Below, piece by piece: positions 23,006-34,680 of a stretch of 64,000 nt of DNA (position 1 is the first letter of the stretch; each line of letters starts with the position of its first letter). The notes below the pieces were generated by a model, which was not told the DNA's origin, did no database searches, and saw nothing but the letters and a program-made list of their open reading frames with translations. The position numbers and the translations under genes were made by a program. The DNA is taken from contig ARYC01001165.1 in assembly GCA_000711775.1 (NCBI GenBank), forward strand, positions 37,656 to 101,655. Reading direction: 5' to 3'. The DNA is from Oxytricha trifallax (taxonomy: Eukaryota; Ciliophora; Spirotrichea; Sporadotrichida; Oxytrichidae).

Positions 23006-24300
23006 GGATCAAGATAAAATTGATTAATTTTGATTATAGTCGCAATAAATTCTTAATTAATATTATGATTAATTATATTTTTCCTTTAAAAGCCTTTTTA
23101 TCTTTAAAAATACCATAAATGCAATAAATATATAATTCAATAAAAATTTTTAATTAATCATATTTATTAATGTTTTTGTTAATATAATTTTTTATACTCA
23201 CAAAATATTGTTTTTATTTGTAGTTTCTTTTAGCTATTTTCTCATTTATTTCGAAGCATCAATTTAGATTTCATCTAGATCATGATTTGAGAATTATTTT
23301 CTAATTTATTACTAATAATTACTGTAATTATGACTAGAACCTTTCTTCTGTATTTAATTATTTTACTTATTAAGATTTTTATAACTGCGTAAACTATTGA
23401 CCTCTTATATATTTGTTAATATTTTACCTAATAATTATTTCTTACTGTTTTACCTCAATTTCTCTTAATTATTTTTATGAGATTATTTTACATATATATC
23501 TCCATTTTTTATAATTTTCATGTCAGATTATATGGTTTCTTAAGAATTCTGTTATTTTAAAGTTATGTTTATAACTTTTTCGTTAAAAATACTGCTTTCA
23601 AAAAGTGGATCATCATTTATTATAATAATAAAATATCAAAATTATTCGGTGGAAGTTTTCTTTTCCATGTAATCATAAATTATGTGTAGAAAAATATTCG
23701 GACTTACCATTTAAAATTTTTCTCATAATTTTATAAACAATAAGTTAATATTAGTATTTTGTTATACAATAAACTCAATAAATTTAACTTTTTACACTTA
23801 TAATTTTTTTTATCTTAACGATTAAAATTTTTCTCTCCGCATTTATTGATATTCATATTTAAATGTCGAATAATAACAAAAGTTGTATTAACTTTATTAT
23901 ACAAAATCCATGCTTATTTAATATTATACAACAGCTTACTTTATTATATGAAGCTATTTGGAAGTTTATTTTTTCTACAAAATGATCAAAATTGTCTTAA
24001 AATATCTTTTTATCAGTTTTAAGTAAAATTCATTAAAACTTTATCTTTAAAATATTCTGACCAAAATCTCCCCTCTTAAAATTAATTAATAATCTTAAAA
24101 AAAACAATTTATATTTTGAAATAACTTGAAAGAATTGTTTTTGCCTAATTATCCCTAAAGTGTTTCGTTTATTCCAAATTGTTGATTCGATTCATTTTAG
24201 TCAGTCATTTCGTCAGTTTTGTTTACTAGATCAATTTACCTTTAAGTAAGTTATTATTTTTAAGAATAAAATTTATAAACTTATAATTTATTATTTTTTA
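23006..24300. other. AT-rich spacer between B1 and A2
   Basis: No coding block or repeat recognised. The 5' end of B1 may lie in it. Confidence 0.4.
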
Positions 24301-24304
24301 AGGG

Positions 24305-26940
24305 TCAATTCAAAACTAATGTATAAAAATTAAGTTCTTATTCCTCAGAATCAGATGTCAAATACTCTGAGGAAGTTTTTTCTGACGACTTAGGTTTAAG
24401 GATATTTATGTTTATTTTTGTTTCTTGCAAAACCTTCTAAAAAAATTATAATAAAATTTAATACATTCTAGGCTCTTTTAGATGTTCTTATAGTTTTGCC
24501 AGGCATAACCTATGGTTGCTTATTTACATAATACAATTAAGCTGTATATAGACAATATTTTGCTAAGAATACCTTCTTAAGGAAGAGTTAAAATAAATTA
24601 AATTAAATTGACAGTTTTTAGCCATAGCTATTGAGGGAGATAATGGAACTTTGGATCTCTTCAAATAGTATAGAAATAAAAATTATTTTTTACAGTATCT
24701 AGTCAAATTTGATGCTGATGATTGGTTTAAAACCTTTTGATCAGATAATGTAGGAATTATGATTGAAGATCCTGCCACTGATTTAAACTAATTAAAAATA
24801 TAAATGCCAATTAAATATAATTTATTAACTCTGCTCTTCTTTTTTAGATACTCTTAGTATACTTTGGCTTCATAGAGCTGTCTCTGTATTTATCTTTATC
24901 CTTAAAATATAAAATTTGAATTACAATGCTTGTATAATTAATTCTAAGTTTATTAATCTCTTTGGTTTATTTTAAAAATTGTTTTTACAAATAAACTTGA
25001 TAATAAAGCGAATTAAGTGAATTGAGAGAAGAAATGTATGATTAATCAACAATTTAATATGATAAATGCAGTTCATATGCATGAGATTAGTCTTAAAACC
25101 TTGATAATTCTCACGATTTCCAACTTCAAGATCTATAAAAATTATTGTTCGCATCCCGAGATCGGTGCTCTATCAGTCCGTGATAATCACAGCAACAATT
25201 TTACTTACGATTCAGGATCTGTGCTTCAAGTCTCGACCACATCTCGGTTTAAGACTCCTCTTTCGTTGATCATCTTAGAGGGCTATCCTCCATTTTATTA
25301 GTTAAAAATTTTAAAAATCAGTGATTACTAATAAATTAAATAATGCATAGTCTTAATTATGGAGTTTATGTTTAAAATTAATTAAGACATCACTGTTAAT
25401 AATTCGTTATAGATAAAACCTATTAATTAAATATTTAATCATTTTCCATTAAAACTAAAAAAGTTTTAATTTGCATTATTTAATTTATTAATAATCACTG
25501 ATTTTTAAAATTTTTAACTAATAAAATGGAGGATAACCCTCTAAGATGATCAACGAAAGAGGAGTCTTAAACCGAGATGTGGTCGAGATTTGAAGCACAG
25601 ATCCTGAACTGTAAGTAAAATTGTTGCTGTGATTATCACGGACTGATAGAGCACCAATCTCGGGATGCGAACAATAATTTTTATAGATCTTGAAGATGGA
25701 AATCGTGAGAATTATCAAGGTTTTTAGACTAATCTCATGCATATGAACTGCATTTATCATATTAAATTGTTGATTAATCATACATTTCTTCTCTCAATTC
25801 ACTTAATTCGCTTTAATATATATCTCATTAAGTACATCAAACTCTAAAAAATAAAATTAAAAAAAAAATTAGTAATATTTACATTTATATACCTGGCTTA
25901 GCTCTTCATCTCCAAAGGCTGAAGCCATAACTTTATCCAATAAAGTAGTTGATTGTTTTTACCTCTATGGTGGCTTTGTCACGCCCAATTGTGAAACTTC
26001 AATAACTGTAGCTTGCCTATTTAATTGGAATTGGGGCTAAGGTGTAATTTCAGGAGAAGATAAATATATAGAAATTTATTCTTAAAAATATAACTATTTT
26101 TAAAAATGTTTAGATCAGAGTTAGTTAATGAATCAAAATTTCGATTATTGTGAGCAAATGTTAACTTTATTTCTTTGCTATTCTTAAGATTTAATCTTGA
26201 GCTCTAATCTTATAAAATTAGTTTTAATAAATATATATATACTTGGCTAGTTTACTTAATAGAGTGGCGATTAAAATATTTAAGAATGGATAAATTTTCA
26301 CTTTAATCCAATTTTCCAAAATAATTGGTTTTCTTAGGGCTCGCCAATGGTAATGTTTACTTTTATTTTTTATTCGAGTTAAATTACTCTGGACTCAACA
26401 ATCTTTACGACTGTTTTATTCTTATATTTGGTGATTAGCTCTAAGATTAACTAATAAAATTTAATATATAGATGCTTGCATACTATTAGATTCAAAGCTC
26501 TCCATCAGTTATTATTATTGAGTTATAAATTCCTGTTCCATTTATTAGAGCTTTTGTATCTAGTTTTGGAAAGATAATTCTGTCGCTTTTTGTGTTTAAG
26601 TTTTGTGGCGCCCACTGTTTCCCATTAAATTCATATTTTTAATTAGTTAAATTTTTTCATTTTATTTCTATTTTCGCTATGATGGAGTCTGCAAATTAAA
26701 TATGAGTTTATTTATAAAGATTAAATAAACTTGCTTTAAATTGCTAGCATTAAGCAATGCTTTTGGTGTGATAGCTAGATCAGACCCCAATTTCTCAGAC
26801 ATTTATTTCGATGCAATTTGTCTAGAGAGCTAACTTAAACTGATTTGACCTCCTGCTGCTAAACCTTATTCATTTCTAGTATGCTCTGTGTTATTGAATT
26901 CTTGAATCATATTTGCTCTATGCTAATCATTGAAATTGCT
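24305..26940 (-). CDS. Channel A2, long Q/N-rich C-terminal tail
   Basis: Minus-strand tail of channel A2. From N to C: MIQEFNNTEHTRNEQG, GGQISLSQLSRQIAS and KALLNASNLKQ (about 26720-26938), then a small GTTTAT...TTGCAG intron and a Q-rich run; ITPQPQFQLNRQATVIE with STTLLDKVMASAFGDEELS (25895-26090); after the palindrome at 24999-25818, KYRDSSMKPKYTK (24845-24905); and a final block with LTSDSEEQEL ending at TGA 24305-24307. Near 24445 a 28-nt GTATTA...TTTTAG intron keeps the frame. A3 and A4 carry equivalents such as ATLAEKLILHTFQKLEID and TLLDKVLQAAFQTDDME. The tail is probably cytosolic and disordered, with short conserved motifs. Confidence 0.6.
24999..25818. repeat. Long palindrome with a mirrored 87-codon ORF
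   Basis: Arms of about 330-340 bp (left about 24999-25350, right about 25470-25818) around a loop of about 120 bp. Each arm holds the same 87-codon reading frame, on the plus strand at 25038-25301 and on the minus strand at 25518-25781, differing by only a few residues. The ORF starts MINQQFNMINAVHMHE and contains SRFKTPLSLIILEGYPPF. It matches no family I know and may be open by chance, duplicated as part of the palindrome. The element separates two A2 tail blocks and so behaves as an IES. Confidence 0.8.
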
Positions 26941-27239
26941 GCTCATATATATAAAAATAAAATATGGCTAGACTGAGCGATTTAGGTTAGCTATTTAAGC
27001 TGAGTGGACTAAATGTGTTTAGGAGTGTGAGTTAAGCTTGTTTAAATAGATAAGGAAGATGCAGGCAGTTATTTGTCTCTCTCAGCTATATTAATATATT
27101 ACAATATCAAAAAATACGTAGCTATTTAATTTCATTTATTTTATTGAAAGTAAATTAATAAATTAGAAAAATATTATTATTTATAATATTGATAAATGCC
27201 TCAAGTTACTAAGATAACTATTTTTAAATAATAAAATTT

Positions 27240-27480
27240 TATGATCTTTCCTTCTTTTTAGATAAATTGCTTTTTTATTGAAATCCTCCGTAAATCATCT
27301 GGTCATTTTTAAATGCTTTTTATCTTAGCATCACAAGATACTATTCAAAATATAGAAACAATATTTAATATTGTCGCTTTCTTTCAGAATCTAAAATTTC
27401 ATTGTCATTAATTTTATTTTAATTCTCATTTTCGTTTCCAGTTTAAGGATAAAATAATTTAAAAATCTATTTTCTTTTAT
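27240..27480 (-). CDS. Channel A2, tail segment with KAFKNDQ motif
   Basis: A minus-strand block reading ENENQNKINDNEILDSERK and then QKAFKNDQMIYGGFQ. A3 has MMRKKAFKNDQKISGHK at the matching place (about 44930-45000). It links the nucleotide-binding domain part to the Q/N-rich tail. Confidence 0.6.
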
Positions 27481-27682
27481 AATATTTGCTTTTATATTTA
27501 TTTAACCTTATTTCATACAATAAATTAAACCATTTTTAATATTTATATATAATTAATATAATAATAAATAAGAAAAATAATTTCTTTATATTTATTGTTT
27601 TATTTATGATAATTTTACAAAATATACTACCTTTTTAGAAGTATTATTTAAATTAAATTTCTTAAAAAATAATTAAAATATT

Positions 27683-28225
27683 CAAAACCCCAAAACCCCT
27701 GAAGTTGTTTGATTGCTTTATTTATTTATAAAAGCAGACTGTTAAGGCATACTTTATTAGCGTTTTAATAAGGTTTTTTTATGTGGTTATAGCCTAAATA
27801 TTAGTAATTTAAGTGAGTATATGCGAGGATTGGGGTCAATTTATGATAGTGAGTATAAAGATTTATTGTTTAAGTTGCGCTATGGATGTGATGAATATAG
27901 TGAATAACTCAAGCCTATTCTAAATTACACTTCTTAACTTCATCTAAGAACTTTAAAATATATCAAACTTTAGATGATAAAATGAGAAATAATCTTGTAT
28001 CAATATATTTTAAGCCTATAATACTTAAATATATTACTTTTTATTAAATTACCCTATAAACCTTTGTTAATATTAGTGTCAAATATTATAAAATATTATT
28101 TATACAAAATTAAAATTTACAATATAACACCTCTTCATATACCCATTTAAAATCCTCAAAGTATAAATTAATTGTCCAACTTTTATAAAAACCCAACTAA
28201 AAGATTGATGGATCTTGAGGCTTTG
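27683..28225. mobile_element. Short TBE relic (class 3)
   Basis: Left end CAAAACCCCAAAACCCC followed by TGAAGTTGTTTGATTG. The right end is degenerate, ending GGCTTTG. Flanked by ATT (27680-27682, 28226-28228). Only the start of a transposase gene remains, from ATG 27821 (MRGLGSIYDSEYKDLLFKLR) to about 27935. Its terminal repeats resemble those of 55323-58719. It is an internally deleted 543-bp derivative inside the A2 locus. Confidence 0.8.
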
Positions 28226-28564
28226 ATTATTGGTTAAAATTTAGGGCTTTTATTTTTATTTTTAATTTTATTAATTTATATTAAAAATTCATGCTTCATA
28301 TAGTTTGATTCTATACTGATTAAGCTTATTAATTTCCTTTTTAAAATGAGCTGAAAATAGTATTTTTAATTTTTTTAAATATACTGGTTTTTTCTTTAAC
28401 ATATGTTTAATCAATTTTATCAGTTTATATATCTTGACTATTTCGTTAAATATTATTAAAATAGGCAGATTCGTTGTTAGGATTCATTTTTTTTAATTCA
28501 AAAAATAAAGTTAAAATTAGTTCATGGTCTATTGTTATATTTTCTGTGAACTGTTTTTATATAG

Positions 28565-29338
28565 ATTAGTTCTTTTCTTTTAAAGCCATCTATATTTCCT
28601 ATTTGCTGTTTAAATTAATCTCAAATGATGATTTCTCTTTTTTCTTGCATTAAATATCATCTCCATAAAGTTAAAATACATGTTTAAAAATTACAGTATT
28701 GTTAAAACATATATTAAGTTCTTCTCCTAGTTTTCAAATATTTTTTCGGGGGGGAAGTTTCCTGCCCCATACATAAAAATATGTAATTTTTATAATTTTC
28801 AAAGAATCTTTATCATCAATTATGATATAGTTATTTTTAATTTAGCTTCAAATATCATTTCTACCTTGATAATGAATTTACATTTTAATGAAAATCACAT
28901 TAATTATTAATAAAAACAATTATTCTAACCTTGTTTATAATATATTATATGATAAAGAATAATTATGTACCTTGAGAATTATATATTAATAAAAGTTGTA
29001 AAGTTTATGGTTATGGTAAATGAAATTGAAATTTATTTGTTTCTAATATTTTTATTGCCAAACAATATAAAATTTAATATTGGGGGCAGGAAACTTCCCC
29101 CCCCCCATTTTTTCAAACATATGATCAGCTTTGAGAACCATCATCTTTAAATGAGTCATAGCTATAGCTTTACCATCTCTTGGTAGCTAAAATAATTTAA
29201 CAATAGATAAAATCTTACATTTAAAAGTGTTTCAGAGTCTCCAAAGAATGAACCTTCTTCATATCTAATATAAGGGTATCCTCTCTCTGTGTATAATTTT
29301 ATTGCACCTTTGAGTACGAAATAAACTATACACAATTG
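28565..29338 (-). CDS. Channel A2, end of nucleotide-binding domain
   Basis: Minus strand. LKGAIKLYTERGYPYIRYE and GSFFGDSETLLN (29219-29338), a 32-nt intron, then LPRDGKAIAMTHLKLMVL and a helix DQMFEK. The block is then split by the GGGG-ended element at 28749-29105 and continues toward QCKKKEKSSFEINLNSK (about 28570-28665). The domain resembles cyclic-nucleotide-binding domains, but the segment after FGD reads PRDGKA instead of the usual R-T/S-A phosphate-binding arginine, so ligand binding is doubtful. Confidence 0.8.
28749..29105. mobile_element. GGGGGAAGTTTCCTGC-ended element inside A2
   Basis: Inverted termini GGGGGGAAGTTTCCTGCCCC and its complement, with an AT-rich interior lacking a supportable gene. 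It is flanked by the 8-bp direct repeat ATTTTTTC. Removing the element and one repeat leaves CAAATATTTTTTCAAACAT, which aligns base for base in length with A3 (AAATAATTTTTCAAACAT). It is therefore an IES of transposon type that excises precisely. Confidence 0.85.
29187..29218 (-). other. Spliceosomal intron in channel A2
   Basis: A 32-nt intron GTAAGA...ATTTTAG between the LLN and LPR codons, at the same position as in A1 and A3. Confidence 0.85.
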
Positions 29339-29389
29339 TTAATGATAAGTTACTTACTAAACTTATTTTAAAGCAACTTTTTTAAAATT

Positions 29390-30690
29390 AATCATTTTCA
29401 AGCTTATCTTCCGCATGATCACCTCTCCAATAAAGTGTATCGCCTTTTTCTAATTTTACAGGTCTAAGAAGAGGTAATATTTTCCATAAAAAATCAGGAT
29501 CTTTAAGATCTTTAAAGAATTTAATAGTTTCAATAATCTCTCCAAAAGTGTTAGACAGTACTTCATCTCTTAAAGACGGTGGTAACACCTTGATTAGCTA
29601 GGATTCCTCTTCCTAGTTGTACAACGACTCAAAGTTATTTTCAATAAACTTCTTTATTTTGAGCAATAAATCAAATGGAATTTAAGCTCTTTTTGCCAGG
29701 TCTTTTATGCTCTTTATTTTAAGAGAGATTGATGCTTCTATCTAAATATTTCCAGCTATTATAGATGAATAGTTTCCAATAATAAATGAGTAGAATCCAA
29801 TTCCAAAAACCATCCAAAATAACGAAAGTATCATTTCTAGTTCAGTCAAGGCATGAATATCTCCAAAACCAGCTGTTAGAACAGTTTGAGTAGACCAATA
29901 GAAAGCATAAAGATACTGGTCTCCTTAATCTTTATCCTGCAATTTCATCCTTGCTACCCATGTTTCTGGGCCAAAATCTTCAAATTTAGCAGCAAGGTAA
30001 AAGAAGCAAGCAGTTATATGAGTGCTAATTATTGCTCCAGCCATAAACTAAATCATTCTTAAAATTGCAGAATTCGATTTAATTTTTCTCTCAAATTTTT
30101 CGAAAAACTAATTCTCTCTTAGAAATTTTAATTGCTTTATAACTTTTATTAGCCTGAGCATGCGGAATAGTCTTGGAAGCCTAAATAATCTTAAGAGCTT
30201 TTAGTAATCAAATCCTTGTTTTTACACTTGAATAAATATTAAAAGTATAGAAGATGTTAAAATGGAAATGAAGAGATTACGTCTATGAAAAACTTGTAGT
30301 TTAGTTAATGAATTACAAAATATAAAATAAATAGTTTATATATGGCCATTCACTTTAGAAAAATAAAGCTAAGATTTATTATAAAAAATTTTTTTTTAGT
30401 AAATATAAAAAAAATAAGAATACGTAAAAAAATTACTTTGTAATTTTAGTTATTATATTTCTATCCTAAAATTATTTCTTTGATTTGTTTAATAAATCAA
30501 TTTTTTTAAATTGAAATATATTATTCATTAATAAATTATAATATTTTATTATCTTATGAAAAACCAGCCTTTTAAGTACTTTTTTGCAATATAGTATGGC
30601 CTATGCTAAATAGATCCATCACTTTCCTCAAATGCGCTAAGAAAAGTGATTAGAATATCCACAATATATAAATTTTTAAATTTCAATGAA
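29390..30690 (-). CDS. Channel A2, S2 to C-linker with GFGD filter
   Basis: A minus-strand open block. S2/S3 segment DILITFLSAFEESDGSI (30555-30680); after an insert, S4 KLLRLFRLPRLFRMLRLIK (about 30110-30220), S5 ISTHITACFFYLAAKFEDF, pore TVLTAGFGDIHAL near 29850, S6 FWMVFGIGFYSFIIGNYSS, C-linker EVLSNTFGEIIETIKFF and ILPLLRPVKLEKGDTLYW with GDHAEDK at about 29392-29440. It aligns along its length with A1 and A3. The selectivity filter is GFGD rather than GYGD, a variant that still conducts K+ in some known channels. No frame break seen. Confidence 0.88.
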
Positions 30691-30694
30691 CAGT

Positions 30695-32165
30695 ATGTCT
30701 ACACATAAATCAGAATATTCAAAAATATTCTCTTCAGAGTCAATGAATGCTATTGTGTAAGGAGTTATAATTGCAGTAAAAATCCCAAAACCCCTTATTG
30801 AGTTTTATATGTTTTGATTGATGAGGGTAATGTTGGGGATTAGGGTTTCTTTTGATAAATTACATTTTAGATGTAAGATTCGATGTAATTTAATATTTTC
30901 ATTTTGGAGATAATTATTCTATTTATATTATCATCTCTACATCTATATAAATGCTATGTAGAAATAATTTAACTAAGATAATCTAAATGAACTTGCAATA
31001 TTTCTTTCCTTTACTTATTTAACTAAACTACCTAATTTTATTGACATACTTCCTATATTTTTAAGAGGCTCCATTTTTTTAATATTCTTTAGTACTAATA
31101 TAGATTTAATGTTTTAGTACATGGTACCAATTATGCTTTGAACCATTTTGGAAATTTTCCAGTAAAACCTTATTAGTTTAAAACTAGGTACTAATAAAGT
31201 TTTGATAGCATAAAATTGTTACCAATTAAAATTTAACGAATTTGGTACCAGTATTAATTTAATGTAAATTGGTTAAATTAGAAATTTATTTCTGAAATAT
31301 GTTAAAGTTTCACTAACCTTCTTTATTTTTATTTTTCTCAACTGGTTGACCTCCTTTACGATATTCATATTTAAAAGGTGTCTAAATACAAAAATTTAAA
31401 ATTATTATAAATTCATAATACTTTTAGAATAATAACATTTCATAGTAGTCCATATCAATTACCATAAAATCATTCATTTTATTTATATTCTTTGTTTAAA
31501 TTTTACTTATGCTCACAAAATTGTTTGTGTTGGATGAAAATATGTGAATAAAGAATGCTAGCTAAATGAAATGAAAGTATTGAATTGAATTAAAAAATAA
31601 TTTATAATAAAAATTTCAAAATTTATTGTTTATAAATGCTAAATTTTGAAGTGATGCAATCATTAAATTTCATAAAAATGATGAGTAAAAGTGATAACTT
31701 ATGAAAAAAATAAAAATTTTAAGAAATGTCACTCAAACTTATCTTTTTCAAATAAAAATGCTAAACCTTACTTATAATAATGATAAAGTATAAGTTGAGT
31801 ATAAATTAATTGATCTTATAGACTTTCATATTTTCACAACTAAAGTAAAAATGATGCTTCCTAACACTAATAAACACTAATCCCCAACATTGCTCTCATC
31901 AATAAAAACACTTATAAAACTCATTAAGGGGTTTTGGTTTTTAAGTGTATAGGAGAAGTATAATTATTATTAAATTCCAAATTCCTCTAAATTTACTCTC
32001 AGGCATCATTATAAACCTGGCAATATTACTCTCTCTTTCTTGAAGATAAAATAAATTATAACAATTCTAGCTAATCTAGGCACTTCTATATTCCAAAAAT
32101 GTTTATGTTTCTTTATAAATCGCTAAAGAAATTGAGAATTTAGGATCCTGCTTTTGACTTTATGT
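30695..32165 (-). CDS. Channel A2, S1 region split by a TBE
   Basis: Minus strand. The block at about 31947-32165 reads ILNFFSDLQRNINIFGI, then FIMMPESKFRGIWN and the start of S1 (LIIIILLLYT). It resumes at 30695-30777 with AIITPYTIAFIDSE after the element at 30778-31943. Joining the two at AGT gives an uninterrupted S1 aligned with LLYTALFTPYYIAFID of A3. A 3-bp direct repeat AGT marks the junction. Confidence 0.85.
30778..31943. mobile_element. Non-autonomous TBE derivative in A2 (class 2)
   Basis: Degenerate C4A4-type ends: AAAAATCCCAAAACCCCTTA on the left, and on the right the complement with a shortened telomeric part. The inner terminal repeat TTGATTGATGAGGGTAATG matches the 1767-2986 element. 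The target duplication is AGT (30775-30777, 31944-31946). No transposase remains; a GTAC array and its adjoining conserved stretch (about 31320-31385) persist in reversed orientation. Confidence 0.85.
31090..31260. promoter_or_regulatory. GTAC array in TBE derivative
   Basis: Five GTAC cores remain (AGTACT, AGTACA, GGTACC, GGTACT, GGTACC) within the same spacer pattern, reverse-oriented relative to 12635-12805. It is partly decayed. Confidence 0.45.
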
Positions 32166-32199
32166 ACGCAGTTTACCATTGCTTCTGCATGTGTTTAAC

Positions 32200-34680
32200 T
32201 TTTTGTTGTTCGTTCATCTTTTTGAAATACCTTGCATTATCTTCGCATTCATTACTACTTATTGAGCCTGCTGATGAATCGTCATCGTTTTCATTGTATG
32301 TTTGAGTTATCCTTCTGAATAGATTTTGTATCTACAGAAGATTTTAAAGATTAAAAACTAACTAATTAATTAACTATCGTTGTAATTTCTCTTACAAGAT
32401 TAAAAACAATTCCACCTTGATTTATTTTATTCTGAAGATTGCTAGATAGTCATCTATCTGAAAATGCGCCTTCCTTCTTTATATTTCTTTTTTTCATCCA
32501 TAATTTAAAGTCTCAGATCTTCGATATTTTACTCTAATTTTGAAAAACTTAAAGCTCTGTTTTTCTTTATTTGACTATTTGAATTAAAACTAATTGATAT
32601 AATTCTAAATTATTTTTGAATTAGAGTTCGATCCCAAATTCTATGCATTTCCTAATAATCAAATTAATTAAAATAATGTAGAAAATTTAAATCAAACACA
32701 TTTTAATTTAAGATTATAATATTTTTACTTACTTTAATGTTTTGGACTAGAATTTAAATATGAATTATTTAAGTTAAAACTGCTGTTATTTTAGAAATCA
32801 ATTGATTTCTTTTAACTTATGATTTAACTTCTTCCTCTAATAAACTATTATCGCATCTGGACCTATTTCTCTTCTTCATAATTATTACAAATAACATAAA
32901 ATTAATTTAAATAATGAGGACTCGGAGTTGATTATTCCAAATTAACGATCTAATTTTTGTAAATTTATGTACCAAACTTCTTTTATTTAAAGCACATTCT
33001 TTTTTACTTACTTGTCATTGATCTATTTTTTACAGCTAAAAATTGGTTCATAAAAATACATATATTATTATAAAATAAATTGAGTCTTTCCTGGACTCAT
33101 ATTAATAGGTTCTTAATCATTAAAAACATTAGACATGAGTTTTCTATAGCGACTCCCCATTTTATTAGTTTAACTTTTTAAAAGATTAGAATAGGATCGT
33201 ATTTTAAATTATTCTTAATCTGGTTTTAAAAAGTTACTTTTGCTTTAAAAGTAAGGGTAAAACAAAATAAATTTATTAAAGCTTGATTTTCTTATTATTT
33301 TCCTTCAATTTATAATTAGGAATTACCAATTCTTAAGAATTTACCAAATAAAATACAAATTTAATTTCAAAATTAACCTTAAGCTTTTTTAAATTGAATC
33401 CATAATATCATCTTAAATGTTTTATTTTTATTATAAAAATTTCTTAGGTATTTATGACTAGTAGCTACTTGCTCTCTAGAGTCTCTCAAGGTCCATCATG
33501 TGTATTTTGGTCATACTCTAAGCATATTCATGCTTATCTTAATTATTTTTTAATTTATATAATTAAAAATAATTGAAGGATCCTTTTTTCAAAACTTTGA
33601 ACAATTCAATTTATTTAAACAATTCAATTTATTTAAATAAAAAAAGAAATTTATATTTTTAATAAATTCTGTTTAGTTAATGCTATCTCCTATTTTGAAT
33701 TTTTACGTTTATTTCTTCGATGCCTTTTATATCTCTCTAATTCCTCAGTATCCATAGACTCAAAAGATCCCTCACTTTCTTTATTTAATTTTTTTCATAA
33801 AAATTAATTTGTATCCAATAATTCATAAATTAATTAATATTTAACATATATATTTACAGTGATCAACAAGGACGACAAAATTGTTACAAGCACTAAAATA
33901 TGTGGAGATGGGAGACAAAAATTCATAAACACATATTGAGAAAATCCTCATCTATTCGTTGTTTTAGAATTTGGGTACTAAAGTTACAAAATTTCTGGAG
34001 CTAGATATTCAGGAGACTCACACTACTTAGTCATAATTAGAAAAACAATAGGGTAGGAAAATTCCACTTACACTTCCTAATGCCATCTTTAATAATTAAT
34101 GGAATCTATTTATTATGAAGATATATGTGATAAATAATAATGATTAGTATTTAATATATCTAGAATTATTTTTGATCTCTAGATTTTTAATATCCCTTGC
34201 CTTAAGCGATCACTACTATTGCTTCATAAATAAGTTTATATTCAAAATTTATTTGTTTCTTAATAGAAAATGGAGGACTTTTTGCTATATTTGCTACTTT
34301 AAATACTTTATCTACTATCTTGATGATATAAGGTCTGAACTTTCAGTACGTCTTCTTTTTGTTCATACTTAACTGATAAAAAAATATGAATATAATTGAG
34401 TGATTTATTATCAATCTTTGCTATTTATGGAAATTATTCCTAATTCTAATCTTATTATTCTCAAATTTAATTTAATTAATTGACAATTTTAAAATACAGT
34501 CAATTGATAATAATTTCATTTTTGTCATATTGATGTTGATTAGGCTTTGAGTTCGAGGAAAGCATTCTTAAAAAATTATCTCTTGAATATCCCTCTTCAT
34601 ATTAATAATTACTATTTTTTATGTTAAAATTTGATCTTGTTTCTTTTTTATCTATAACAAATTAAGGCTTCTCGTTATAG
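32200..34680 (-). CDS. Channel A2, cytosolic N-terminal region
   Basis: Minus-strand coding blocks upstream of S1. From S1 outward: SAGSISSNECEDNARYFKK (32200-32340), a coiled-coil-like EQNIEDLRLQIMDEKKKY (about 32480-32600), KKRNRSRCDNSLLEEEV (about 32840-32890), MGSRYRKLMSNVFND (about 33110-33170), MTKIHMMDLERLQRA (about 33450-33525) and SMDTEELERYKRH (about 33700-33785). A3 has MTKMYMMDLDRISKH and SIDTDELNRYKRH in the same order, which argues that these are real exons. Weaker minus-strand reading continues to about 34680. The start codon and exon borders are not resolved; the outermost blocks could belong to a separate gene. Confidence 0.5.

Noticed and set aside
25895-26100. Plus-strand frame resembling a carbonic-anhydrase YGGFVTPNC pattern
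   Set aside because: Only a loose resemblance. The minus strand here reads TLLDKVMASAF, which has counterparts in A3 and A4.
33990-34070. Minus-strand CESPEYLAPEILQ, like a protein-kinase activation segment
   Set aside because: A single short match, followed by a TGA with no further kinase motifs in frame. A neighbouring frame with QILKQRIDEDF fits the A-family N-terminus at least as well.
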